From Siderastrea siderea (taxonomy: Eukaryota > Cnidaria > Anthozoa > Scleractinia > Rhizangiidae), in contig OZ034966.1 of NCBI GenBank assembly GCA_964030785.1, forward strand, positions 4,914,152 to 4,978,151: a stretch of DNA of 64,000 nt. Direction: 5' to 3'. Positions within the stretch are counted from its first letter, which is position 1, and every line of letters begins with the position of its first letter. Below are positions 33,982 through 44,040 of this stretch, piece after piece. The position numbers were made by a program, and so were the translations under genes. Below the pieces are notes generated by a model. That model did no database searches. It was not told the origin of the DNA and was given only the letters and a program-made list of their open reading frames with translations.

Positions 33982-34642
33982 GGTGAGAGCATTTCAAACT
34001 GTTTTTCTGTTTGACGTTTTCGATCTCATATGCGTCGAAACACATTAAAATATGTGCGTGACTCGCGAATGGAATGTAGCCAAGAAGGGTCAAACAACCT
34101 GCATTTTAACGAACTTTGAAAAGCTCTCTCGTCGCTCTCAATCATTTGCCCAAAGAAATTTTTGCAGCAATCCTGAGAACATCTTTTCTTAATTCAACAG
34201 CCAGAAGCTGAATCGATTTGAAGGTTTAGCACATGGTGAAAAATAATTTAATTCACGAAGTACTTTTCCTGATGAGAAATGTATACTTTCAAAATTAAAT
34301 TATTTCAAACACAAAGAACAACGCAGTTTATACCAAAATCAGTTTTGAAGCTCTTGAGAGGTTGCAAAAGTAAAATTGAGTGTTTAAAAGACGACAGAGG
34401 GATTTGTTTTTGCACGCGAACGCCTCAAATTGATGTCATAGTTTACTGCTTCAAATGGTGATTTTAACGGAAGTTCGTTATTTGCATTTTTCTTTGAAAT
34501 AAAAGGATATTTTGCCAAAAAAAGTATCCAGTGATTTTAGTTATACCCTAACCTATCTAACATTAAAATATAAAAGAAATCGAATTTTCCACCCTTGCCG
34601 CGGAATTTTGATTTTGTCGGATTTTTACAGACAGGCGCTCTT

Positions 34643-35808
34643 AAATCCCACCATCACTTATGTAAAATGGACAGAATAATCGACAAAAAAGGTTTTCCAG
34701 CCAAGAATTTTATTCAAATAAGCAATGCATTTGCTTTTAGTAGCGAAAAACTCTAGATTTTCTTGTGTGCATGGACACACGCATGTAACTCTTGCAGACA
34801 TGACTTTAAAATAGTGCAGTTAGTGGCGACCGGTTGATCAAAATTGGAGCTGTTTTGCGAACAGAATTGCAAAAATCATAGAAATCTGGACCAAACGATC
34901 AGTTAAACAATTTTTGAAAGGCAAATCAGCGTTTAAAACAACGTTTACCGTACTGTAGCGTTTACCCAAGTCTTGTAAAATCTATTTGACGTCCGCAGTT
35001 AGCTTCGTTTAGCTTGTGTAAATATTGCGGTTTCCCAACAGTACCTTGCGCGCTTCGCCTTTGTTCAAGTCGAGATTTCATCTGGTATACAACAATTTCC
35101 CATGATTACGTATACGCGGAGAGTTCAATTTTGCCTCCTCGGGTTTTCGCCTCTGGGCCAAAACCCTGTGGGGGCAAAAATTACAAAAAATTAAAGAATT
35201 ATATAATGTCACAGAAAAAGGTAAAAAAGTGAGTAAAATATTGTTTTTACCATGAGAAAATTATAACATCCATATCTTCAAGTTACCGTGTAATTTTCTT
35301 TTTATTATTGCCCCCACAGGGCAATAATAAACCCGAGGAGGCACAACTGAAGTCCCCGTGCAATCATGGGAAATTTGGTATACCAGATAAAATCTCGACT
35401 TGAACAAAGCGAGGGGCCCAGGTGGTCTTGGGAAGCTGTGATATTTACATATTAAGCTAAAGTTAGCTGCAAAAATAAAGCAAACTGCAGGCATCAAAGA
35501 GATTTTACAAGGCCTGGGTAAATGCTACAGTACGGTAAATGTTCTTTTCAAGTGTTGATTTGCCTTTCAAAAATTATAATTATATTAATTGATCGTTAGA
35601 TCCAGATTTGTATGATTTTTGCAATTTAAGTCATGTGAAGTGTCTGCAAAAGTAACATGCGTGTGTCCAGACACACAAGAAAATTTAAAGTTTTTCGCTA
35701 CTAAAAGCAAATGTGTTGTTTAAATTTGAATAAAATATTTGGATGGAAAACCTTTTCATCGATTATTCTGTCTATTTCTCATAAGTGATGGTGGGGTTTA
35801 AGAAGAAA
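34643..35808. mobile_element. TTAA-flanked foldback element of about 1.16 kb
   Basis: The ends are A(T/C)CCCACCATCACTTATG and its complement, each bordered by TTAA in an interval that is continuous in the left duplication arm. The two halves pair for several hundred bases (TAGCGAAAAACT, TGTGTGCATGGACACACGCATG-like, CGAGATTTCATCTGGTATAC). No transposase frame is present, so it was presumably mobilised in trans. Confidence 0.8.
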
Positions 35809-35958
35809 TGCAATGTTTTGTAAACACAGACTAATTGCATAAGCGAGTTGAAATTTGATATACCAGTGGCTGTCATCAACATATGGGAAATTTCAGCAAT
35901 TTTCATTTTCATGGTTGTTTTCTGCCTTATACTTGATACGTAACCATAGTTTTCTTTA

Positions 35959-36117
35959 TCAGAATATTTTATGAGAAAGATGTTTTAATCAGTTAATGAC
36001 ACAGGTGGCTCAGAAAAAAATCCGAGTTCTCCCAACAGGAGTCGAACCTATGACCTTCTGGTTACTAGTCCAGATGCTCTACCACTGAGCTACAGGAGAC
36101 TTACTCAGAATATTTTA
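35959..36117 (-). mobile_element. tRNA-derived SINE with 13-bp target site duplication
   Basis: TCAGAATATTTTA occurs at both borders (35959-35971 and 36105-36117). Between them, on the minus strand, is a tRNA-like head with an A box (TAGCTCAGTGGTAGAGC), a B box (GGTTCGACTCC), an AGT anticodon as in threonine tRNA, and a closed acceptor stem. A short body follows (CTCGGATTTTTTTCTGAGCC). The left duplication arm lacks the insertion. Confidence 0.85.
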
Positions 36118-36698
36118 CTTTAACTTGAGTAGACAATATTTATTTAATGCGAAACATGCAAAAACATGCGAGTCAATGGGTTAAGTAATTGTTGCAATTA
36201 AAATACAGTTTCAGCTAGCTGTGCATGTTCTTGACTACATTGTGTTTTCTTCAACTGAAGGAAAGTGAACGAACAATTGAAAACGAACAACAAACAATGG
36301 ATACACTAAATACAAAGCCTGAAACACCAATAATCAAGTCTAGTGTAGTTGACATTCAATGGGCAAACTCCTTTCAACAAACTTTAAATGTTGCCTAGTT
36401 GCATCTTTATAAACATTTGAAAAATACTGTTTCAGTTGTACAAGTCTTAACAGCAATATATTTTGTTATTGTTTTGTGCTCATTTTACCTTGCCATTATC
36501 AATACTATTACAGAAAAGCAGGGGCAGCTCTACTACAGACAAGAGTAGTTTTGCACGAACAACAGTCTGAAAGCGGGAAATGACGTCATCGATATCCTCA
36601 CTAGTGAAGATATGGAAAATATGCTACTCGAGTCCCAGATGTAGTTTCGTATGAACTTTACGAGTGGTCTATTTTCCACTAAAACGCTCTTGTCTATT

Positions 36699-36889
36699 TA
36701 ACAAATAAAAAGGCCAAAACCGTGCTTTGTTCTGTGATAAAGTACGCAAGGAAGTGACGAGAGCACGAAAGAAGTGTAGGGTGAACACGAGCCGCAGGTG
36801 AGTGCTTCTCCCCACTTCTTGAGTGCTCTTGTCACTTCCTTGAGTGCTTTATCACAGAACAAAGCACAGTTTGGCTTTTTTATTTGTTC
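36699..36889. mobile_element. Palindromic MITE
   Basis: The left arm AACAAATAAAAAGGCCAAA, GTGCTTTGTTCTGTGATAAAG and AAGGAAGTGACGAGAGCAC all return in complement on the right, separated by a loop of about 45 bp. Confidence 0.85.
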
Positions 36890-38075
36890 TATAATATAGC
36901 TTTGCTCACATTTGCAAAGAAACTGGCTTTTAATTGCAAGAAATCAAGTTTTTTTCATAACTTGCAAGCACGCGCAAGAAAGGATTTCAGCTTGCCAGCG
37001 CGCGCAGAATGGCTTCATGGGCTACTCTGTGCATCTGTACTCTGATAAAGCACGCTGTTTCAACCAATCAGAGCACGCGTTACATCGCAACTTTATTATA
37101 GATATTAATATGGGTTATTGTGGTGATACTGGGGGCCTGTGACTTCACCCAAATTTTTACTCAAAATTCGAAAGAAACGGTAGAAATTTCCATTTTCATG
37201 CTAGAAATGTGTAACATGACAGAATTAAACAATTGGCTGCTTTTTGTTGGCATTTGACACCTCTTCAGCGGAAAAATAAGGATTTTTGTTTGAAACCGGC
37301 TTGACCTCAGTTATATTATGGCACTTAGGGGTTATCCTGAGAGTTAAAATCGATCTCGGGACAACTCAGTGAACTTCCTTAAAATTGGACTTGACCGACC
37401 CGCATTTCATAAACACTTAATACGTGCTGGTAGCTACTAACTACAGGAAATTGTCTCAAAGTGTATATTTTACCGAATCGAATTCCGGATTCTGCGTTCT
37501 TCAAAGTCTAGCAAGCATCGATAGCAAACGTTAGTAGTGCTGCAAAAATTATGTCGAAAGATATGACTATTACTTTCGCGCTTTTCTGTGCTTCGCAGGA
37601 GTAACAACATAGGTTTCCTATTTTTCAGAATATGTTTCAAGATACGCGTCCTTTACAGCGTTTGAGTTGTTAAGTTTACAATATGAGCTTGGTGACATAA
37701 ACAACTGATAAAGCTTGTATTGGACCTGCGTGAATAAGAGACTAAACACACACAGTCTCACCTCGAGTTTTCTCCATGCCAGTTAACCTCAGTTGACCAA
37801 ACGAAGCATTTATCAGCCATTCACTTCACCAAAGGTACTCTTAAAAAAACTGGAACCAGTGACTTTGGCTTCGCCAGAAATACCTAATATTCAGCCGTCG
37901 GAAATTTTGCTTTTTTTCTCTTTGAGCTTCAGTCATCTTGAGTGAGCTGGGAACGAGTGCACAGCGCCCGGAGGTATAATAGCGTTCAAAAAGGGGGTGG
38001 TTTACCATGGTAAAAAGTGTAATAGAGGGCGATAGAGGGCTCAAAAGTGCCTTGTTCGTACCACGAGCCCGCGTT
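36890..38075. other. No gene recognised
   Basis: AT-rich, non-coding in appearance. Positions 38006-38033 hold a motif also found inverted at 54239-54266 (TACCATGGTAAAAAGTGTAA and further bases), probably part of a dispersed repeat. Confidence 0.4.
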
Positions 38076-38112
38076 CGTATTGGTCAACTAGTGACTCTTA
38101 CATGACGTAGTT
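38076..38112 (+). promoter_or_regulatory. Promoter-like CCAAT/CRE-like stretch
   Basis: ATTGG (an inverted CCAAT box) is followed about 25 bp later by ATGACGTAG (CRE-like), roughly 70 bp upstream of the ATG at 38181. No TATA box is obvious. The assignment is by motif and position only. Confidence 0.35.
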
Positions 38113-38180
38113 TGTCCCTTAACGACCTCTTGACACAGAAGTAGACAGTTGAAGAGTAAGCGTTAATTTGGGTAAGCAAG

Positions 38181-38277
38181 ATGCCAAAACGTTCGCCTGC
38201 AAAGATAGACTATAGAGACTGTGAGAAGAGAGGAAGAAGGTGCTTGCTCATCAGCCAGCAATGTAGATGAAGATTTG
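38181..38277 (+). CDS. Orphan gene, doubtful first exon
   Basis: An ATG at 38181 opens MPKRSPAKIDYRDCEKR, and the region ends in a donor at 38277 (GATTTG then GTAAGA). The frame that reaches the donor in phase 0 (EEEGACSSASNVDEDL) is offset by one base from the ATG frame; the switch falls in the purine-rich GAGAAGAGAGGAAGAAGG. Either the window has an indel, the gene is broken, or the real start lies elsewhere. Spliced to the next exon it would give NVDEDL-VSGVLSGDDA, which reads naturally. Confidence 0.4.
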
Positions 38278-41200
38278 GTAAGATTTGCCTTTCTGTATTC
38301 CGCTATGATACTAGTTCAGACTCAGCCATTGGCAAACAGCTAAAGCTTCCCGTACGCAGTATTCTAAACCAGTCTCAACTAAACCATGTTTGAGATCAAT
38401 ACGGAAGATGTCTTTATGCATGCAGGATCGACGACAAGCTTGTAGTGAAGCGTCGTTTTTGTAGAAGTGCGTTCGCGCTATACCTTCACAACATCGTGAT
38501 TCTCAGCAGTTAAGTCTCTTGCGTACGAGAACACAACTTTGGTGAGAAGTTTTGAGTTTGGTCGAAAACTGACGGCAGAAGCATATTTCAAAATTGCCCA
38601 CTGTTCGCTTTGATCAGCTTTGATACGTACAGGCTGCGCACTGACTACAATGCATGGTGGTATTTTATCGTGCTACTCTGATTTTCTTTTATCTTCATTG
38701 AACTTGCCGTGTCATTCACCTAATAACCGTATGACAATGGCAACTTGTTATACTGTCATTGGAGAGTTGATAACTGGAAGTGGTAACGGAAACTGGCCAA
38801 CCTTTAACTTTAGCCCGTTGCATTTTCAAAATGACAAATCAAAAATTACTTCTACCCTTTTTACTTTCATTTTCAGTGTTTTATTACTCACATGATCAAT
38901 GTTGACCTGTTTTAATATGAAACTATGTCTGTATCTGCTATTAATTTGGTGTTCAAGATACCTTAACTTTTACTTTTAGGAAATGAGGTATCTTCGATCC
39001 TAAGCCTTTTTGTCCCTGCCAGTTTGGCAGTACCTCCAACACTAGTTAAAACATTATTTTTACAATTTTCATTCTATTACAAGGTCTTTCTCTTTTATAA
39101 AGATATTGCACGTTTTGTGTCAAAGCATGATTAAAAATTCCTTAGTCAAGTAAATAAAAATTGACCGGTAATAATTATTTAGAATACCGTGAACAAATAC
39201 TTATACTGAATATGTCAAATGTCCAAACAAATTACAATGTGAATTACAAAGAATAAAAGAAAGCAATGTTGATTACAAGTTGCTGAAAAATGTCATCATA
39301 ATGGTGAGAACAATACATTACTTCACTCATATTTTCCCATGAATACCATGGTGAAAAATGGTTGTTGGGTGTCAAAAATGCCTTTGTTTCCACCATGAAC
39401 TGCAGTTTCATCAGTCAGCAGTTGGTTATAATGTATCGTATATGAAGTTCCTCCCGGGGGTTTAGTTGGCGTTGGTTGGTTGGTATTAGTTTGGCATCGG
39501 TTGGAGTCAGTTGTTTTAATGTGTGTTTTCTCACTATGCCGAAATGACCAGCAAAAGAGAGAGGACATTTTAGGCAGTGTGGTGTGGCCACTTTACTATA
39601 CAAACATACAGTTAGGAAATGTCACATTGAAGAAGAAGGTCCATTAAATGCAAGTAATGTTGGTGAGAGTTTTGCCGCAATGCATAGTGCATACCGTTTG
39701 TGACTAACTGCCAGGGTGGGAAGATCCATCTGCCGGTGTTCATTTTTGTGTGTTCTTTTTTATGTTGTTTTTCAAATCCAAAACATACATGTATATCAGT
39801 CTAGTAATCCATCTATATTCTTATCTTGTATAAATTGTCAAATTTATTGTGGCAAACAATCACTTGGCAAATCAGTGGCATCCCTGACACTTAACAAAAG
39901 TTTTGAATTTGAAATGTGCACTGATCGATGCTAAATCTCTCACAAAGCGACTTTCAAGTGACACTTCAACACAGATCAATGCAAGTTGTCTTACTAAAAT
40001 AATAAAAGAGTCATTAGCCACATAGCATAAGGGATATTGTTCTTTTTGCTGGAAAACAGATTTTTAGTGAAAGTCTGCCTGCGGAGGTGTGGACCTTCAC
40101 CTTAAGATCACCCCTTTACACCTCTGACGTGTTTTTCTTTTTATTTAGAAGTGGTAACATGGGCAAAGTTGACTAAAATACATACTGAATGTGACAATTT
40201 CTTTATTATTTTCAAAATAAAGAGTTTCGTCTCATTGAAAATCTCAAGCAAAGTTTTGTTGACAAATAGTGACAACAGGTCTGAAGTTTCAGTTTCTTAA
40301 CTCTTAGAGCTTTTTTAGTAAACTTTCAGGAAGTTCAGTAATGCTTCAAACTTTAGATGGTGCAAATTACAACCTTCATTTTGAAGTATTTTGGTTAGCT
40401 TGTGGAAATTCCCCTAGTTTGACCTTGGTCAACCCTTTGCTAGGTAGGGAGGCATTCCTGTAATGAAACATGGTTATCTGTATATCTGACTTCACAGCTG
40501 CATAATGAGAAATCAATATCTTATACATGTACACCAACAACCTGTTGCCGGTTGTTGTTATTGTTTGTTGTTTTAGGTATCCGGTGTCCTTAGTGGAGAT
40601 GATGCCTCATTGTTCCTGTTGGAACTCCAGTTGTCACAAAATGGCATAATTGCCCTTAATAAGGCAGGAGCAGAGTTCTTTTTGAGGGATTTCAATTTGA
40701 AAAAAAAGACACTTTGGGTATGTTTACCACACTTACAGTGTTAAATTTTAAAATGTTGTTGTGAAAGACCCTATTTGAAGGAGGCACTTGATTTCAAACA
40801 TTTATTGTAAAATGTTTGTAGTTTTCAGTCTCCAAATGTACAGTATTTTGTGTGTACACAGTGTTGTTTTGTAGTACCCCATGATCTCATCATCAACCAT
40901 TATGACATAAACAATTCTTGGAATTCAGAATGGGATGCATTCAGTATGAGGTCTAATAAGATTTTGACAATGTTCTGTGAAATGATATTCAGCTCAGCAA
41001 AGACATAGAGACTCAGTAAAGTTGCCATTTGGTGGACGTCGTGTTTTACGGTTTGTCTGTGACAAGTGCTATAACAGCAAGATGCAGTCGGCTGTGAAGG
41101 GTCCAATGCTTGGGCTAAGTGTTTAGTCTCTCATCTTCTCTCTTCCATCCACGTGTCACCTTCTTCGCGGGTACTACTATCCCTGAGGAAAATGAGGGAC

Positions 41201-42699
41201 TGCTCATAGTCTAGTCTTAATTAAAATTAATTGTTTTTGTTTTGATATTATGATGAACATGGTCGGTGGTGTTCCTCAGACCAACAAGCCTGACAAATAA
41301 TAATTATGTGTATAAGTAGATTTTTGAAGCTGGACTATTTCAGCTCCAAAAATCTACTTATACAGCTCTAGTTCAACTATTGAGCACTCTTATAGTCGAT
41401 GAGGACTTCATTTTGTGACCTTGTTAAATTATGTATATGTATATTTTATATATTTATAACTGCAGACAGTACTGTTTCGGCCTTCTGGGCCTCATCAGTG
41501 CAGTGATGATGCTTATATATATTTATAGACTTTTTTGTTTATATATTTTCATTTTATTTGTTGTCAATTATTTGTATTTATATTTTTCTTCAGGATAAAC
41601 AATATGTTTATTTGGGAAGGAAGAGCTGTTGTTTTTCTTCTGGACAGTGTTCCTGGGTGTATTATTGTGAATGTAGTGAGGGACAAAGCAATCTTGTATT
41701 GGCGACAAGACCAGTCATTAATATGACACTTAACGGTAATTACCATTTAAATTACGCATATTAGAACACATTCCTGATGTGTTCCTGATGTGTCTTTGCT
41801 TTACTTTTAAAAAAATATCAATGTCTGTTACAGATTATTGTTTCTTTATTTTGTCACAGAATGGGCACATTTGAATCCTGGTTGTCTTCGTACCAAGGTG
41901 CTAAGCACTAAAGCATGACCATGCAAACCTTTGACGGCATGTTTTCACTAAGCCCTTCAGTTAATCAAGATTCAGATGATGAAGGTGTGCATTTATCCCA
42001 TTTTGGTGTGGTTTGAAGTTTTTTTTTTTTTTTTGCTGCAAATGTAGCAAGAGAGCATGATTTATTGAGCACAAGGGTTGCAGTCCAAGAAGAAAAACAA
42101 GGACTCTAATGCTTGTATTCTTCTTTACTGGTGGTGTTAATTCCATCTGCATTGCAACAGTGTAACTGTATGTTATCAGCAACAAGCCCCCAAAAAAGTT
42201 AATCCCTTTCAGTCTAAAGATCCTGTCAGCATTTCTACAACCCCGGTCACATTGTGTTGGAACACTTCTCTCAGTGTCACAATTCACCTGTTTGAGCCTG
42301 CAGCTCTCCCTCCCCTCAATGTTGAGTGAACCAATTTTGGTCATGTAGCAAGTCATTGTCATCAACATTGGGTAGCGAAGAAGGCGGCGTTCCAACAGAT
42401 GTGTCCAAAGTTGTAGCTCTCTTTATAAATTATAAGAGCTTGTGACAGGGAGGAAAGCTATGACATTCATAGTTTCCTTTTGTTATACTTTAGGTTGTTC
42501 TCTTGGGTACAAAATGGCATTATACCCGCAGTTTAAGGGGATCAACGGTCAAGTAGCAGAACAGAAAAACAGCAGACTTTCCCATGTCAAGCCACAACCC
42601 TCGTATATGAACACAAAGAATTTTTTACAGCATGCTCAGTTGTTCCTTTCACATCACAACAAAAGCCGAAGAGCGTCATTGACAGCTACTAATAATTAG
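38181..42699 (+). CDS. Orphan four-exon gene, whole span
   Basis: Exons 38181-38277 (uncertain), 40577-40717, 41594-41735 and 42494-42699 (stop TAG). Junction phases are 0, 0 and 1 and match at each join. The product downstream of exon 1 is about 162 residues: a short hydrophobic and acidic first part, a Cys-rich middle and a basic polar tail. I do not recognise the family. It could be a lineage-specific gene or derive from a transposon-encoded protein. Confidence 0.5.
38278..40576. other. Intron 1 of the orphan gene
   Basis: 2.3 kb. An acceptor-like TTTTACTTTTAG at 38976 precedes a frame open to about 39180 (NEVSSILSLFVPASLAV), but no donor closes it in a phase fitting its neighbours, so it is not called as an exon. 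Nothing else is recognised. Confidence 0.35.
40577..40717 (+). CDS. Orphan gene exon 2
   Basis: The acceptor is TTGTTTGTTGTTTTAG, the donor TTTGG then GTATGT, and the exon is 47 codons, phase 0 at both ends. The product begins VSGVLSGDDASLFLLELQ and ends with a basic stretch (DFNLKKKTLW). The strong polypyrimidine tract and fully open frame support a real exon. No known motif is seen. Confidence 0.6.
41594..41735 (+). CDS. Orphan gene exon 3, Cys-rich
   Basis: The acceptor is TTTATATTTTTCTTCAG and the donor AACG then GTAATT; 47 codons plus one base (phase 1 out). The product has five Cys in about 20 residues (KSCCFSSGQCSWVYYCEC), followed by SEGQSNLVLATRPVIN. The spacing could suggest a small metal-binding or disulfide fold, but no family is recognised. 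Confidence 0.6.
42494..42699 (+). CDS. Orphan gene exon 4 with stop codon
   Basis: The acceptor TTTTGTTATACTTTAG joins exon 3 in phase 1, restoring GGT (Gly). The frame then reads CSLGYKMALYPQFKGINGQ to TATNN and a TAG at 42697-42699. The tail is basic and polar (FLQHAQLFLSHHNKSRRAS). AT-rich sequence follows the stop, but no clear AATAAA is close. Confidence 0.6.
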
Positions 42700-42884
42700 T
42701 GGACTTTTAAATTATTTTTGTATTTAGACTTTATTGTTGTACTGTCAGTTTTGCATCTATTTCACAAAGATTAGGTACAGAGTACTTGGAATTCTCAGGA
42801 AGAATTTGCAAACCTTCTAAGTCAAAGTTCCTAACTTTTTGGTTCTAAACCCCAAAAGCATGATAATCGTGAGTCAAAGGCCCA

Positions 42885-43125
42885 GGGGCCCGTTTCTTGA
42901 AACTCCCGACAACTTTCCGGGCCCGAAAACTATTTTAGGTGCACAATATTCTCCAATACTTATACAATTTTTATTGATTTTGAAAGCTAAATTTTAATCT
43001 TTATAATTTCGTGAAGCATATCGCTAAGTTTGCGCCAATAATTACCATTAGCTGATAAATAAATGAGCTTGAAAAAATACTTACCGGGCCCGGAAAGTTA
43101 TCGGGAGTTTCGAGAAACGGGCCCC
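42885..43125. mobile_element. GGGGCCCG-type MITE
   Basis: The left end GGGGCCCGTTTCTTGAAAC and the right end (complement GGGGCCCGTTTCTCGAAAC) pair, continuing through CTCCCGA.AACTTTCCGGGCCC. About 240 bp, with an AT-rich core. Confidence 0.85.
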
Positions 43126-43904
43126 AGGTTAGGCGGTGACCGTTCCTGCAATTTACTTGTGTGTGTTCATTAAAAAAATAAGCTCTTGCACTCAATAGTA
43201 TTATTAAAATAATATTGTCATGAACTTGTATAATAGTTATTGTATTAAATGTATTATGGAGTTCCAAATTAAAGTAGTGAGGGTTAATAGTTTTGTGATT
43301 GGCATACCTCGTTTTTTTATAACACCATTCCACATGAACTGACAGATTTAACTGTCCTTGATACAACTCTACTTCATAGAAGGGGCGACAATACTTTTGG
43401 AACTGTTCTAATGTTTTGGTATTGTTTTTTTGATACGCTAATTGCGACTTCTCTTACACGTGTGTATTCCAGAGTACAAAATGCAATTGTGCAGCTTAGT
43501 TTGTCCTGTAGGTTCTTCGGCTTGTCCCCCTCGCCAAGCGCCCAACTCGCTTTATATCATAAAAACTGTTATGTATGAAAGATTCGCATCTCTGCTAAAG
43601 ATGTACTTTGCTCTATTGCTAAATACAGGAAATTACTTAGTACTTTTGCTAACTGACTCAAAACAATTACTTGGTTTTCGTTTGGGGCATATCCTCTCTC
43701 ACTGAAAATTAGGAGCGCACAAGGGAAAAAAACGCCGGTTGGGTGCTCGGACTTGCAAAACTGTTTCAAGGTTTTAGACCAAAGCCTTTTTCTTTGTTTG
43801 GAGCACAATCTATTAGTACTTATGACACATATTGTTTTGAAAGTCATGGCTTGTTATGTTTTTAAGGTGAGGATTAACTGTAGAATAGTAGCAACGAAAG
43901 CAGT
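43126..43904. other. No gene recognised
   Basis: AT-rich spacer between the MITE and the simple repeat. No splice-supported frames. Confidence 0.35.
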
Positions 43905-43910
43905 AGAAGA

Positions 43911-43951
<41 letters not shown>
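43905..43951. repeat. (AAT)n microsatellite
   Basis: About fifteen uninterrupted AAT/ATA triplets. Confidence 0.95.
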
Positions 43952-43953
<2 letters not shown>

Positions 43954-44040
43954 GCCTTTTGGCTGCTGAGAAAACTCACAGAAATTCCTGTTAGCCCTGG
44001 CTTAATGGCTTAAAGGCTAGCTACGCCCCTGTGTACTATC

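Larger units (their letters stand above)
33790..36550. repeat. Right arm of the large inverted duplication, with two later insertions
   Basis: Reverse complement of 29590-31035. After removing the foldback element (34643-35808) and the SINE (35972-36104 plus one target copy) it is about 1.45 kb, equal to the left arm. Arm sequence resumes exactly on either side of each insertion, for example GACAGGCGCTCTTAA then AGAAGAAATGCAATG. Confidence 0.85.

Noticed and set aside
36036..36101. Functional threonine tRNA gene
   Set aside because: The anticodon loop is eight bases and the unit is flanked by a 13-bp target duplication with an extra body sequence, so it is a SINE.
38976..39180. Extra exon of the orphan gene after TTTTACTTTTAG
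   Set aside because: The phase that stays open does not match exon 1 or exon 2, and no good donor closes it.
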